A stretch of DNA of 64,000 bases from Sphingomonadales bacterium (GCA_028868535.1 JAGWUH010000017.1:1-64000), one strand, 5' to 3'. Positions 1-7,796 are shown, counted from the first letter of the stretch. Translations and numbers: made by a program. The notes: generated from the sequence alone by a model not told the origin.

Positions 1-599
1 TCTGCCGCGAAGACCTGAACGAAGTGATCGCCAGCTTCGTGCAGGACAAGGCGGCGCTGGAGCGCGGCATGTTCGATCCCGAGGTGGTGCCGGAGGAACT
101 GACCCAGCTCAAGATGGGCAAGATCATCCGCGAGAAGTACCCCGAACTCAGCGAAGAGGACCAAGAGGCGGTGCGCCAACATGCGATCGCGGCCATGACG
201 CTGACCCAGCAGGCGAAGGCCGCGATCAGCGGCGCGGGTGTCGACGGCGATCTTAAGGCCAATACGGCGTTCATCGACGGCGTGCGCAAGTTCGCGCTCA
301 GCGTGACCGACCTCGACATCGACCTTATCGACCGGGTCAATCCCTTCAGCGCGACCTATGCCGTGCTGGCCAAGGCGATGGATGAGAAGACGTTGTTGCA
401 GGTCCAGGCGGTGATCAATGCCAAGAAGGACAAGCTGACCTACGACGATGCCCGTGCGCTGGCCGAGCGTGCGCTGGAGTTCAAGCGCGAACGGGGCCGG
501 TTGCCGTCGCTGACCTCGCAGGATGCCTGGGAGCGCAAAATGGCGGAAGGCGTCGCCTTCCTCCAGCGCCATGCGACGAAGGCAGCCGCCGATGGCTGA
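1..599 (+). CDS. C-terminal end of a predicted DEAD/DEAH-type helicase (5' end outside window)
   Basis: The reading frame is open from base 3 with no start codon needed, so this is the last ~199 codons of a longer gene that begins before the window. The visible part is an alpha-helical, charged region with no catalytic helicase motif. Its end, with an 'FKRERGRLPSLTS' stretch and 'WERKMAEGVAF', resembles the tail of large DEAD/DEAH helicases found beside GIY-YIG nucleases. That is recognition from memory and the motor domain itself cannot be seen. The stop codon overlaps the start of the GIY-YIG gene by 8 bases, so the two are probably translated together. It lies at the left edge of a defence-rich island. 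Confidence 0.6.
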   Translation, partial: CREDLNEVIASFVQDKAALERGMFDPEVVPEELTQLKMGKIIREKYPELSEEDQEAVRQHAIAAMTLTQQAKAAISGAGVDGDLKANTAFIDGVRKFALSVTDLDIDLIDRVNPFSATYAVLAKAMDEKTLLQVQAVINAKKDKLTYDDARALAERALEFKRERGRLPSLTSQDAWERKMAEGVAFLQRHATKAAADG

Positions 600-1785
600 C
601 CTCAGCGACCTTGAACTGCTGGCAGAGCTGGGCGTCGAGACGGCGGTGCAGCCTGCGCGCTCGCTGAGCCCGCTGCAGGAGCGGATCATTGCCGGGTTTG
701 AAGATATCCAGCGGTTCGTGATCGAACATGGCCGCCTGCCACAGCACGGCGAAGATCGCGACATTTTCGAGCGGCTCTATGCCGTGCGCCTCGATCGTCT
801 GCGCGCGCAGCCCGAAGCTCGAGAGTTGCTGGCGACGCTCGATACGGACGGCATTCTTGACGGCACCACAATCGTCGGCGCGGCGCCGGTCAGTCTCGAT
901 GACACAGCTCTGCTCGCGGAACTGGGCATCGAACCCCGTGCCGAGGACGACATTTCCCAGCTTCGTCACGTCGCCCCGCGCGCCGATAAGCGTGCTGCCG
1001 AGGAAATCGCCAACCGCGAACGGTGCGAGGACTTCGACACATTCAAGCCCTTGTTCGAGCGGGTCCAGGCCGATCTCGCATCGGGCAACCGCCAGGCCAA
1101 GGTGCTCGACCAGACCGAGGTAACGCTGGCGGAGATCCAACCTGGCAATTTCTTCATCGTCGGCGGCCAATTGGCCTATGTCGCCGCATCGACCGACGAG
1201 TTCGTAACACAGTACGAGCGCAAGGATCGCCGCGTCCGGGTGATCTACGATAATGCCACCGAAGCCAGTGTCCTGTCTCGATCCTTCCAAAAAGCTCTCT
1301 ACCGCGACGAAACCGCGCGCCGGATCACCGAACAGAGCGCAGGACCGCTGTTTGGCGATACTGCGGAGCCCGATGACCTCGCCAGCGGAACCATCTACGT
1401 CCTGCGCAGCAAGTCAGCTCATCCCTATGTCGACGAGCATCGTGAACTGATCCACAAGATCGGCGTAACCGGACAGCCCGTTGCAAGCCGGATTGCCAAT
1501 GCTCGCAATGACCCGACCTTCCTTCTTGCGGATGTCGAGATCGTAGCGGAATACCGGCTCTACAATATCAACCGGACGAAGCTGGAGAACCTGATCCATC
1601 GCGCGCTTGCGCCAGCACGGCTTGACCTGTCAGCCGGAGATCGCTTCGGCAAGACGGTGCAGCCGCGAGAATGGTTTCTGGCACCCCTCAATGCAATTGA
1701 TGAGTTGGTTGCCAGGATCAGCGATGGGAGCATCACGAAATACAGATATGATGCCGCCAATGCCCAGTTCATTCCGGCCATGTGA
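592..1785 (+). CDS. GIY-YIG nuclease family protein (T5orf172/Mug113-like C-terminal domain)
   Basis: A 397-residue protein with a C-terminal GIY-YIG nuclease domain. The core is visible as TIYVLRS (about residues 267-272), KIGVTG (289-294), the conserved arginine of SRIANA (about 300) and a glutamate in KLENLIH (about 332), followed by the PREWF motif (358-362) typical of the T5orf172 subgroup. The first ~260 residues are helical and of unknown function; residues 30-90 hold an 'HGRLP' segment echoing the upstream protein. ATG at 592 is chosen because it gives an 8-base overlap with the upstream stop; a longer frame from 523 is open but unlikely. The likely role is DNA cleavage together with the upstream helicase in a restriction- or defence-like pair. 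The nuclease call is good; the defence role is inferred from context. Confidence 0.8.
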   Translation: MADLSDLELLAELGVETAVQPARSLSPLQERIIAGFEDIQRFVIEHGRLPQHGEDRDIFERLYAVRLDRLRAQPEARELLATLDTDGILDGTTIVGAAPVSLDDTALLAELGIEPRAEDDISQLRHVAPRADKRAAEEIANRERCEDFDTFKPLFERVQADLASGNRQAKVLDQTEVTLAEIQPGNFFIVGGQLAYVAASTDEFVTQYERKDRRVRVIYDNATEASVLSRSFQKALYRDETARRITEQSAGPLFGDTAEPDDLASGTIYVLRSKSAHPYVDEHRELIHKIGVTGQPVASRIANARNDPTFLLADVEIVAEYRLYNINRTKLENLIHRALAPARLDLSAGDRFGKTVQPREWFLAPLNAIDELVARISDGSITKYRYDAANAQFIPAM

Positions 1786-2121
1786 ACGGAGGACTTGTGG
1801 TTTGTGACAATTATGCCGGATATTACGGTTGTCTTCTCGCGCCATATACAGCGGCAGGTTCCAGCCAATACTCGACGCCCATCGTCCGCCAGACCGGCCA
1901 CCCACCACGACCCGAACTGAGTTGCAGGCCGACGGGCAGGCTTTAGGGAACGACCTTGCGACAGCTGCATCTTGCGCATCCTGACGCGAGGCGTCACTTC
2001 CGCCTACATTCGAGGAACAATTTATCGCTACCTGAAAATCGTCAAGCCTATAGAAATATACCCAGAATACTTGAAAGATGCGTCTAGAGAATGTCTAGCA
2101 GAGCTAGGACAAGGGTGATTG
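1786..2121. other. Intergenic region upstream of the Thoeris operon
   Basis: About 335 bases without a convincing gene. Short frames on the minus strand (1560-1997, 1630-1908) mostly lie over the GIY-YIG gene and have no family resemblance. The stretch from about 2030 to 2110 is clearly AT-richer than its surroundings and ends in AGGACAAGGG just before thsA, so it probably carries the thsA promoter and ribosome binding site. I see no confident -35/-10 pair. Confidence 0.4.
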
Positions 2122-3561
2122 ATGGACGGCCTCTCGGAAGAATTCATAGCCAAGTTCCTGACCGAACTGCGCGAGGACAATGCCGCCGTATTTATTGGAG
2201 CGGGCCTTTCCAAGGCGGCCGGTTTTGTAGATTGGCGCGGCCTTCTCGCACCGATTGCCGCTCCGTTGGGGCTCGATGTCGAGAGGGAGAGCGATCTCGT
2301 CGGCTTAGCTCAATTTCACCTCAATATTAACGGCGGCAACCGTAATCAGCTCAACCAACTCCTTATTGAACAATTCGCGGACCTTCCGACGCCCACTGAA
2401 AATCACCGACTGCTCGCCCGCCTTCCGATCCGCAGTTACTGGACCACCAATTATGACCGGTTGATCGAACAGGCTCTGAAGGACAGCGGGAAGCGGGTTG
2501 ACGCGAAATACACCGTAGAGCAGCTTGCGCTGACGGTTCGTGGTCGCGACGCCATCGTCTACAAGATGCACGGCGACATCGAAAATCCGGACAAGGCCGT
2601 GCTTACCAGGGACGACTATGAGCGCTACTCAGCGACGCACGCGCCGTTCATTACAGCGCTGACCGGCGATCTCGTCGAGCGGACCTTCCTATTCCTCGGC
2701 TTCAGCTTCACCGATCCCAATCTCGACTATGTGCTGGCGCGGATTCGCTCGCGCTTCGAGAAGAACCAGCGGCAGCATTTCTGCATAATCAAGAGCCGCT
2801 CCAAGCTGCCGAACGAATCCGAGGCCGACTTCGTCTATGCCAAGACACGCCAAGACCTCGTCGCGCAGGACCTGTTGCGGTTCAACATCAAGACCATCGC
2901 CGTCGACGGATTCGGCGATATTACCGAGCTACTGCGCACGGTAGCAAATCGGTTCCGACAGCGAACCGTTTTCATCTCGGGAAGCGCAGCGGATTATGGC
3001 CCGTGGGGACAGCAGGACACCGAAAATTTCCTGGCGCGCCTAGCGGCGGCGCTCATCGATCGCGACTGCCGCATCACCAGCGGTTTTGGCTTGGGTATCG
3101 GCAGTGCCGTCGTCACCGGTGCGGTCGAGCAAATCTACTCCAGCAGCCAGCGCAGCATCGACAGCCATCTACTGCTACGCCCCTTCCCGGCCGGAATCCA
3201 AGACCAAGCCGAACGCGCACGCGTTTTCGAACGATATCGGGACGAGCTGATCGCGCAGGCTGGGATCGCCGTTTTCGTGATGGGCAACAAGGTGCAATCG
3301 GGCAGCTTAGAGCCGGCGGACGGCATGCGCGTGGAATTCGATCTTGCGCGCAAAGCGGGCCTGCATTGCCTGCCAATCGGCGCAAGCGGCTCGATATCGG
3401 CTGACTTTTGGAACGAGATGATGGTCGATCTGCAAGCCGCATTTCCGGGACGCGACAACGATTTCTATGCACTGTTTGAGCGGCTTGGCCAGCAGGTCAA
3501 CAATCCGCTCGAGCTTATCGATCCCATCCTCCAGATCATCGACATCCTCAGAAAGGAATAA
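2122..3561 (+). CDS. thsA: Thoeris effector ThsA (SIR2-type NADase with C-terminal SLOG sensor)
   Basis: A 479-residue NAD+-consuming effector of the Thoeris anti-phage system. The N-terminal SIR2-like domain (about residues 1-270) has the FIGAGLSKAAG nucleotide motif (24-34), the asparagine of TTNYD (N110) and the histidine of KMHGD (H150), matching the catalytic Asn/His pair known from Bacillus ThsA. The C-terminal SLOG domain (about 280-479) begins TVFISGSA and contains GFGLGIGSAV (321-330), RPFP (353-356) and an FERYRDELI segment. In the known system SLOG binds a cyclic ADP-ribose isomer made by ThsB and switches on NAD+ depletion, killing the infected cell. ATG 2122 is preferred over TTG 2119 because AAGGG lies six bases upstream. 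The thsB ribosome binding site sits inside the last codons. No truncation is seen. Confidence 0.94.
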   Translation: MDGLSEEFIAKFLTELREDNAAVFIGAGLSKAAGFVDWRGLLAPIAAPLGLDVERESDLVGLAQFHLNINGGNRNQLNQLLIEQFADLPTPTENHRLLARLPIRSYWTTNYDRLIEQALKDSGKRVDAKYTVEQLALTVRGRDAIVYKMHGDIENPDKAVLTRDDYERYSATHAPFITALTGDLVERTFLFLGFSFTDPNLDYVLARIRSRFEKNQRQHFCIIKSRSKLPNESEADFVYAKTRQDLVAQDLLRFNIKTIAVDGFGDITELLRTVANRFRQRTVFISGSAADYGPWGQQDTENFLARLAAALIDRDCRITSGFGLGIGSAVVTGAVEQIYSSSQRSIDSHLLLRPFPAGIQDQAERARVFERYRDELIAQAGIAVFVMGNKVQSGSLEPADGMRVEFDLARKAGLHCLPIGASGSISADFWNEMMVDLQAAFPGRDNDFYALFERLGQQVNNPLELIDPILQIIDILRKE

Positions 3562-3563
3562 GC

Positions 3564-4040
3564 ATGGCGCGCCACACCTTTTTTAGCTTCCACTATGAAC
3601 GTGACGTTTGGCGGGCGGGGCAGGTTCGCAACAGCTGGGTCACGCAAGAGCGGGTCGCATCTGGTTTCTTCGACAAGGCGGCGTGGGAAGAGGTCAAGAA
3701 GAAAGGTGACGCGGCAATCAAAGGTTGGATCGACGCGCAACTCAAGGGCACGTCGGTTACGGTCGTGCTGATCGGTGCCGAGACAGCAAACCGCGACTAT
3801 GTGAATTACGAGATCACCCAAAGTTGGGCCAAGGACAACGGCCTTTTGGGTGTCTATGTCCACAACATCAAGGACGCCGCGCAAAAAACCGACACCAAGG
3901 GCGCAAATCCGTTCAGCCAGTGGACCTTCAAGCGAAACGGCGTAGTTGTTTCGATCCCGACCTATGATTGGGTCAGCGACAACGGTTACGTCAATCTTGG
4001 CAGCTGGATCGAGACCGCGGCGAAGGCTGCGGGTCGCTAG
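3564..4040 (+). CDS. thsB: Thoeris sensor ThsB (TIR-domain signalling enzyme)
   Basis: A 158-residue TIR protein of the ThsB (former DUF1863) family. It opens with FFSFHYERDVWRAGQVRNSW, the family hallmark, and continues through VTVVLIGAETANRDYVNYEI. The glutamate of NYEI (E83) is in the place of the TIR catalytic glutamate. GANPF and YDWVSDNGY near the end are also typical. In characterised systems ThsB detects infection and converts NAD+ into a cyclic ADP-ribose isomer that activates ThsA. It starts two bases after the thsA stop, with GAAAGGA inside thsA, so the two are one transcription and translation unit. The length is a little short for the family but the fold is complete. Confidence 0.93.
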   Translation: MARHTFFSFHYERDVWRAGQVRNSWVTQERVASGFFDKAAWEEVKKKGDAAIKGWIDAQLKGTSVTVVLIGAETANRDYVNYEITQSWAKDNGLLGVYVHNIKDAAQKTDTKGANPFSQWTFKRNGVVVSIPTYDWVSDNGYVNLGSWIETAAKAAGR

Positions 4041-4087
4041 AATGGTGGGTTCGGCAGCGTGGGGATTTGAAGGGCGAAAGGGAATTA

Positions 4088-4669
4088 ATGGCGACGTTCA
4101 CTGAAAGCCGCATACGACATCGCGCGCAGCAGAAGACTGGAACCTTGAGGAAAGCGGCGACCGTCCTCAAAGAAGAGGTCGCCTCGGCCAAGATCAAGAC
4201 CAGTTTCGACATTTTTCTCAGTCATTCGACCTCCGATGCTGAAATCATCTTGGGCGTGAAGGGCGTCCTCGAGGACTATGGAAAGACGGTCTATGTTGAC
4301 TGGCTGGAAGATCCACAACTTGACAGACGCAATGTCACCGCAGCGTCTGCAGAGGTCATTCGGGCGCGGATGCGACAGTGTAAGTCATTGGTTTACGTGC
4401 ATACCGTTAACTCTGGTAGCTCCAAATGGATGCCTTGGGAGTTAGGCTATTTCGACGGCTTCAACGGGGCGGTAGCGATTCTTCCCGTGACCAGAAGCAG
4501 CGAGACGAGCTTCGAAGGTCAAGAGTATCTCAGCATTTACCCGTATATGGACGAAGCTCCCTCCAAAGAGAGCACGGTCCAAGAAATCTGGGTCAATAAA
4601 AGCAGCGTGGCATCACGGCGATGGGGTATGTGGATCAGCGATCCTCGCGCATTCCGCAAAACGGCATAA
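4088..4669 (+). CDS. Second TIR-domain protein of the Thoeris operon
   Basis: A 193-residue protein with a helical, basic leader (1-38) and a TIR domain (about 39-160) that belongs to a different subgroup from the preceding ThsB: DIFLSHSTSDAEI, then YVDWLEDPQ, then CKSLVYVHT, with a catalytic-type glutamate in MPWELGYFDG (E118). The start at ATG 4088 follows AAAGGGA by four bases; the frame is open further upstream but that part overlaps thsB and looks random. The gene is 47 bases downstream of thsB on the same strand, so co-transcription is likely. Thoeris operons often carry more than one TIR gene, each thought to sense different phages. Here the second is divergent enough that it might make another signal or serve another role. 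Confidence 0.85.
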   Translation: MATFTESRIRHRAQQKTGTLRKAATVLKEEVASAKIKTSFDIFLSHSTSDAEIILGVKGVLEDYGKTVYVDWLEDPQLDRRNVTAASAEVIRARMRQCKSLVYVHTVNSGSSKWMPWELGYFDGFNGAVAILPVTRSSETSFEGQEYLSIYPYMDEAPSKESTVQEIWVNKSSVASRRWGMWISDPRAFRKTA

Positions 4670-4761
4670 GCCACTTTCGGTTGATGGGAGGCTCGTTAAT
4701 GCGGCCTAGCCGAGTGGTTGATTGGAGCGATTTCCTCGTTCGCTTCGGGTAACGGCCGTAG

Positions 4762-6258
4762 CTATTTGGTATCGTGCTTGGAATTTCCGCCGGATAGCGC
4801 CGGCACCGTAACATTTTCTGGGGTGCCGCTAACCGGTATCGTCTTGTTCCCCAACGGCGTGTGGGTTCCGACCGATGCAGGTGCCGACACATTCTCTTGG
4901 TCCAGCGCATCATCTTTTCGTTCGCTCAATGCGGGAGGGATCAAGAAGATCGCGAAGGCCATCGCAATGATAGCGAGCGCGCCCAAAATTGAGGACCACC
5001 AGAGCGCGTTCTCCGCCGTGCGCGCCGGGCGGGCGACCAGCGCCTCATAGTCCGGTTGCGATAAAAATCTGTAGAGTCTGGGCTGCCACTCCTTACGCAC
5101 TTTGCGCTGCAACACAGTGAACATTACACCCGAAAGGATGGTAATCGCAACATAGGCACCAGCCATCACCATAACGAGTACAATCAATAATGGGTTTGCG
5201 CCCGTCGTCATGCGGGCGGCGATCAGTCCGGCACCAACTGCCAGCGCGCTCGCCACCGCCGTGATGATTTGGCGTGTTGCATCCGATAATTTCGCGGTTT
5301 CATCGGTGACGCTCTTGCGCAGTTCTGCCAGCGTCTTGAGAGCATCACTACTCATGCCGGCTAGTTGGACTTGGTAGGCAGTCTTTGCGCCTTCCAAGGC
5401 CGCGCCGAGATAATCGCGCAGGAACTCCGACGCCTCCTCACCCGTACCGCCACATCGGGCAAGTTCGGTCGCCAGCAATATATGGCGCATCTCGCTCTCG
5501 CGCTCGACCTCAAATACCCAAGCCAATGCTGCCTGAAGGTCCTTAATCCCTAGGAGGCCAAGGACCGTCGCGAAGAGAGCGCCCATTGGGGGATAACTCA
5601 GTTCAAGTCGCGGAGGCCCTTTGAATCGTAGCGATCCGCGATCCGCGTCAAACTCATCCGGCAGCGACAGAAGCAGCATGCGCGATGCGCGCTCTGCCCA
5701 TACCCAGGCGGCCGGATCATCAAGCGACAGGGTATCGGAATCGCGCAGGAGCCAGCGCGCCAAGCTGGCCGGCACAGCTCGCTGTCCAGAAAACTCCCGA
5801 ACAAGTGTTCGAGGGCCGCGTAAGGCAAGATCAGGCTCAAGCTCAGTGATCTCATCACCCCAAGGCGTGAAGCACGCGCCAACCGCAGTAATCTCAGTCG
5901 TAAGCTGTGCTACCTGCCAGTGCTTACTGGGTGCTTCGCGGTCTAACCAAGAGGCGAAGCCGACATTGGTCAGTAGCCGCAGCACCCCTGCCGGCCCATG
6001 TGGTTTTTCAAGATCGACTCGGAATGGCGCAAATGGCTCATCAAGATCTTCGAATGCCCACTCAGTCCCAGCCCCGTCAAAGGCGGTCGCGTTCCAGCTC
6101 AAAGCGAAGGCAAGAGCCGCGATCTCGCGCGCAACTGCGACCCCCAGGTTGGAGACGCTGACAATGGCCTCACCTTCGGAAACAAAGGCGCCATCGGCAT
6201 CAAGTGCGTCAAGCCGCGCTGCGAGGCTCTCGACGGACAATGCCATCCTCCTCGACAT
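4762..6258 (-). CDS. Unknown membrane protein paired with the NdpA-like gene
   Basis: A 498-residue protein I do not recognise. Residues 1-330 look soluble and mostly alpha/beta. They are followed by three predicted membrane helices at about 331-349, 356-381 and 420-440, and then a polar, low-complexity tail (445-498). A short basic loop (RKVRKEWQPRLYRF) lies between helices two and three. Its start overlaps the end of the upstream NdpA-like gene by 50 bases (ATG 6258). ATG 6246 and a TTG at 6240 are also possible; the TTG has AGGAGG six bases upstream. The tight overlap says the two proteins are made together. Membrane proteins in this position in defence modules are often the killing effector, but that is inference only. 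Confidence 0.75.
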   Translation of the reverse strand: MSRRMALSVESLAARLDALDADGAFVSEGEAIVSVSNLGVAVAREIAALAFALSWNATAFDGAGTEWAFEDLDEPFAPFRVDLEKPHGPAGVLRLLTNVGFASWLDREAPSKHWQVAQLTTEITAVGACFTPWGDEITELEPDLALRGPRTLVREFSGQRAVPASLARWLLRDSDTLSLDDPAAWVWAERASRMLLLSLPDEFDADRGSLRFKGPPRLELSYPPMGALFATVLGLLGIKDLQAALAWVFEVERESEMRHILLATELARCGGTGEEASEFLRDYLGAALEGAKTAYQVQLAGMSSDALKTLAELRKSVTDETAKLSDATRQIITAVASALAVGAGLIAARMTTGANPLLIVLVMVMAGAYVAITILSGVMFTVLQRKVRKEWQPRLYRFLSQPDYEALVARPARTAENALWWSSILGALAIIAMAFAIFLIPPALSERKDDALDQENVSAPASVGTHTPLGNKTIPVSGTPENVTVPALSGGNSKHDTK

Positions 6259-7264
6259 GCCGCGTCGTGATAGTGATCACTTCGCCACCTTCGGCCGTTC
6301 GAACGCGATCGACATTCGCGCCACCTACGCGATCCGGATAAAACAGCAGAACGCCTTCAGTGGTTCGTACCCGCCGGATCGCCGGACTACGAAGGAGGTT
6401 CCGGTTCGGGGCAAATTCAAGCCCTTCGAGCTTCGCTGATTTGACTTTACGCCGCACGCAATTCTGGATCCGTGCGATGACGCGCTCGTCCTCGGGATTA
6501 CCGGCAGCCGCGAGTACAGCCTCTTCCAGGGCAGCGGGGGTGATACGTTGACGATTGTTCAAGGCCGCCTTTGCCTCGCGGAAGGCCAGCGGGACATCGC
6601 AATCGGGCAAAATATCCTTAAGCTCTTTCAACGCATTACTCACCGCTTCTATCGCTTTGCGGTTCAGCTGCTCATCGTCACGCGTGCGGACGACGTGCAA
6701 ATAATTTGCGAAATAATCCCCGATTTCTGGCGCTTGCTTCATCCGATCTTTCGCCGCAATCGCAGTTTCCGCCACGCCATCGACGACCCGCACCAGAGCA
6801 GATTTCTGGATTGCACGTTTATCGGCCACGAAGGCTTGCACAATAAGGCGCAACAGATTGGCGCCATCGGCTTGCTGCTGCTGCTCGATCACCTGTTGAT
6901 AATCATATTTGATCAGGCTGTAGATGCGAACATCAGGGTTATCGGTCCTCAAATCAAAAATGAAGAAGGCGCCGTCGCGGCTGCTACCTGGGTGGAAGCG
7001 AGAGAATTCGCGCGCGAGCGCCTGACCGCCTGCTTCGAACTCATCTTCGTCGCATGCCATACGCTCAAGCTGAGCCTTTGTCTGCGAATCCGCATGGAAC
7101 TCGAACACTGAGGCAACATCAGTGTTGCGAATGCGCTCGACGAAGAAGTCAGCATGCTCGACCATCCTCATTGGCTCGGCATTGAACTGTTCATCGCCCA
7201 CAACATGCAGGATCATATTTTCAATGCGAAGCGCCGCAATTTCGTCATCATTGATGAAAGCCAA
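6209..7264 (-). CDS. NdpA/YejK-type nucleoid-associated protein
   Basis: A 351-residue protein of the 37-kDa nucleoid-associated (NdpA) family. The opening MAFINDDEIAALRIENMILH, the FFVERI segment, and the later FFIFDLRTDNPDVRIYSLIKYD region match the family layout, and the length is typical. Family members bind DNA and sit on the nucleoid; some are found in phage-related or defence loci. Translation appears to start at TTG 7264, since GGGAGG lies just upstream and the only nearby ATG is out of frame. It is the first gene of a two-gene minus-strand unit with the membrane protein. The housekeeping copy of this family is not usually coupled to a membrane protein, which suggests an accessory role here. 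Confidence 0.78.
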   Translation of the reverse strand: MAFINDDEIAALRIENMILHVVGDEQFNAEPMRMVEHADFFVERIRNTDVASVFEFHADSQTKAQLERMACDEDEFEAGGQALAREFSRFHPGSSRDGAFFIFDLRTDNPDVRIYSLIKYDYQQVIEQQQQADGANLLRLIVQAFVADKRAIQKSALVRVVDGVAETAIAAKDRMKQAPEIGDYFANYLHVVRTRDDEQLNRKAIEAVSNALKELKDILPDCDVPLAFREAKAALNNRQRITPAALEEAVLAAAGNPEDERVIARIQNCVRRKVKSAKLEGLEFAPNRNLLRSPAIRRVRTTEGVLLFYPDRVGGANVDRVRTAEGGEVITITTRHVEEDGIVRREPRSAA

Positions 7265-7433
7265 CTCATCCTCCCGGCCTATCGGGGGCTACGAGTAATG
7301 CGGAGTTCGAAAACAAGCAATTTTTCCTTTCGATCTCACCGCGATGCGCGCTGGAACAAAAAGAGTACACTGTCAACCAAATTGCGTTACAAGGGGCAGC
7401 GCACCGCCTTGAGGGGAGCCGGTGCATATCGTG

Positions 7434-7670
7434 GCGTAAGCAGAATTCGGTCTCGCGTAAGCGAGATTTTTGGTTTTGCGTAAGCAGCGTCAATGCTTCG
7501 CATTCGGGCAGGCTTCCTCCGCAATCAACCAATGTCAGGCCGCGAAAAACCGCTCAAAATAGCCGATTGAATGCTGATCTCCGCCGAGAGGCACCCAAAC
7601 ACCGCCGTTTCTGCGAGTTACGCCGCTTACGCCGTGCTTACTTTTGTGATTTTGCGGAGCGCGTAAACAG
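7434..7670. repeat. Cluster of GCGTAAGC repeats in both orientations
   Basis: Direct copies occur at 7434-7443 (GCGTAAGCAG), 7455-7465 (GCGTAAGCGAG), 7478-7487 (GCGTAAGCAG) and, with one change, 7661-7670 (GCGTAAACAG). Inverted copies are at 7625-7632 (GCTTACGC) and, partial, 7618-7623 and 7636-7641. The set lies just outside the 3' end of a tRNA gene at the island edge, where integrase arm sites or excisionase sites are expected. No integrase gene is in the window, so the role is inferred. Confidence 0.55.
7451..7470 (+). terminator. Possible rho-independent terminator (orphan, plus strand)
   Basis: TCTCGC-GTAA-GCGAGA forms a six-pair stem with a GNRA-type loop and is followed by TTTTT. No plus-strand gene lies upstream: the NdpA-like gene reads away from it. 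It may end an unrecognised short RNA, or it may be chance use of the GCGTAAGC repeat. Confidence 0.35.
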
Positions 7671-7693
7671 AAAAAGCGACCCGCTAGGGTCGC
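7671..7693 (-). terminator. Rho-independent terminator of tRNA-Gly
   Basis: GCGACCC (7676-7682), loop GCTA, GGGTCGC (7687-7693) makes a perfect seven-pair stem. On the minus strand it is followed by five T residues (complement of 7671-7675). It lies about 30 bases beyond the tRNA-Gly CCA end. Confidence 0.8.
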
Positions 7694-7721
7694 CCAACTG
7701 CTTGTTTTTCCTTAGAAAAAC

Positions 7722-7796
7722 TGGAGCGGGCGAAGGGATTCGAACCCTCGACCCCAACCTTGGCAAGGTTGTGCTCTACCCCTGAGCTACGCCCGC
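7722..7796 (-). tRNA. tRNA-Gly (GCC anticodon)
   Basis: Read on the minus strand the gene begins GCGGGCG, with a D-arm GCTCAGGGGTAGAGC, an anticodon arm CAACC-TTGCCAA-GGTTG, a T-arm with GGTTCGAATCC, and ends CGCCCGC-T-CCA. The acceptor stem pairs perfectly and CCA is encoded. The loop TTGCCAA gives anticodon GCC, reading glycine codons GGC and GGU. Its 3' end faces the defence island, the usual arrangement when an integrating element uses a tRNA gene as target. Confidence 0.95.

Larger units (their letters stand above)
7265..7721. other. Non-coding junction between defence island and tRNA-Gly
   Basis: About 450 bases without a supported gene. It contains the promoter region of the NdpA-like gene on the minus strand, a small hairpin followed by T residues (7451-7470), a cluster of GCGTAAGC-type repeats (7434-7670) and the tRNA-Gly terminator (7671-7693). 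An open frame at 7567-7785 runs into the tRNA gene antisense to it and is not a gene. Confidence 0.6.

Noticed and set aside
4701..4760. Stretch resembling the D-arm of tRNA-Ser/Leu (CCGAGTGGTTGA)
   Set aside because: No matching acceptor 3' strand, anticodon arm or TTCGAAT T-loop follows at the right distance, so it is not a tRNA and too weak to call a remnant.
7567..7785. Plus-strand frame ending in GEGIRTLDPNLGKV
   Set aside because: It is the well-known antisense translation of a tRNA gene and not a protein.
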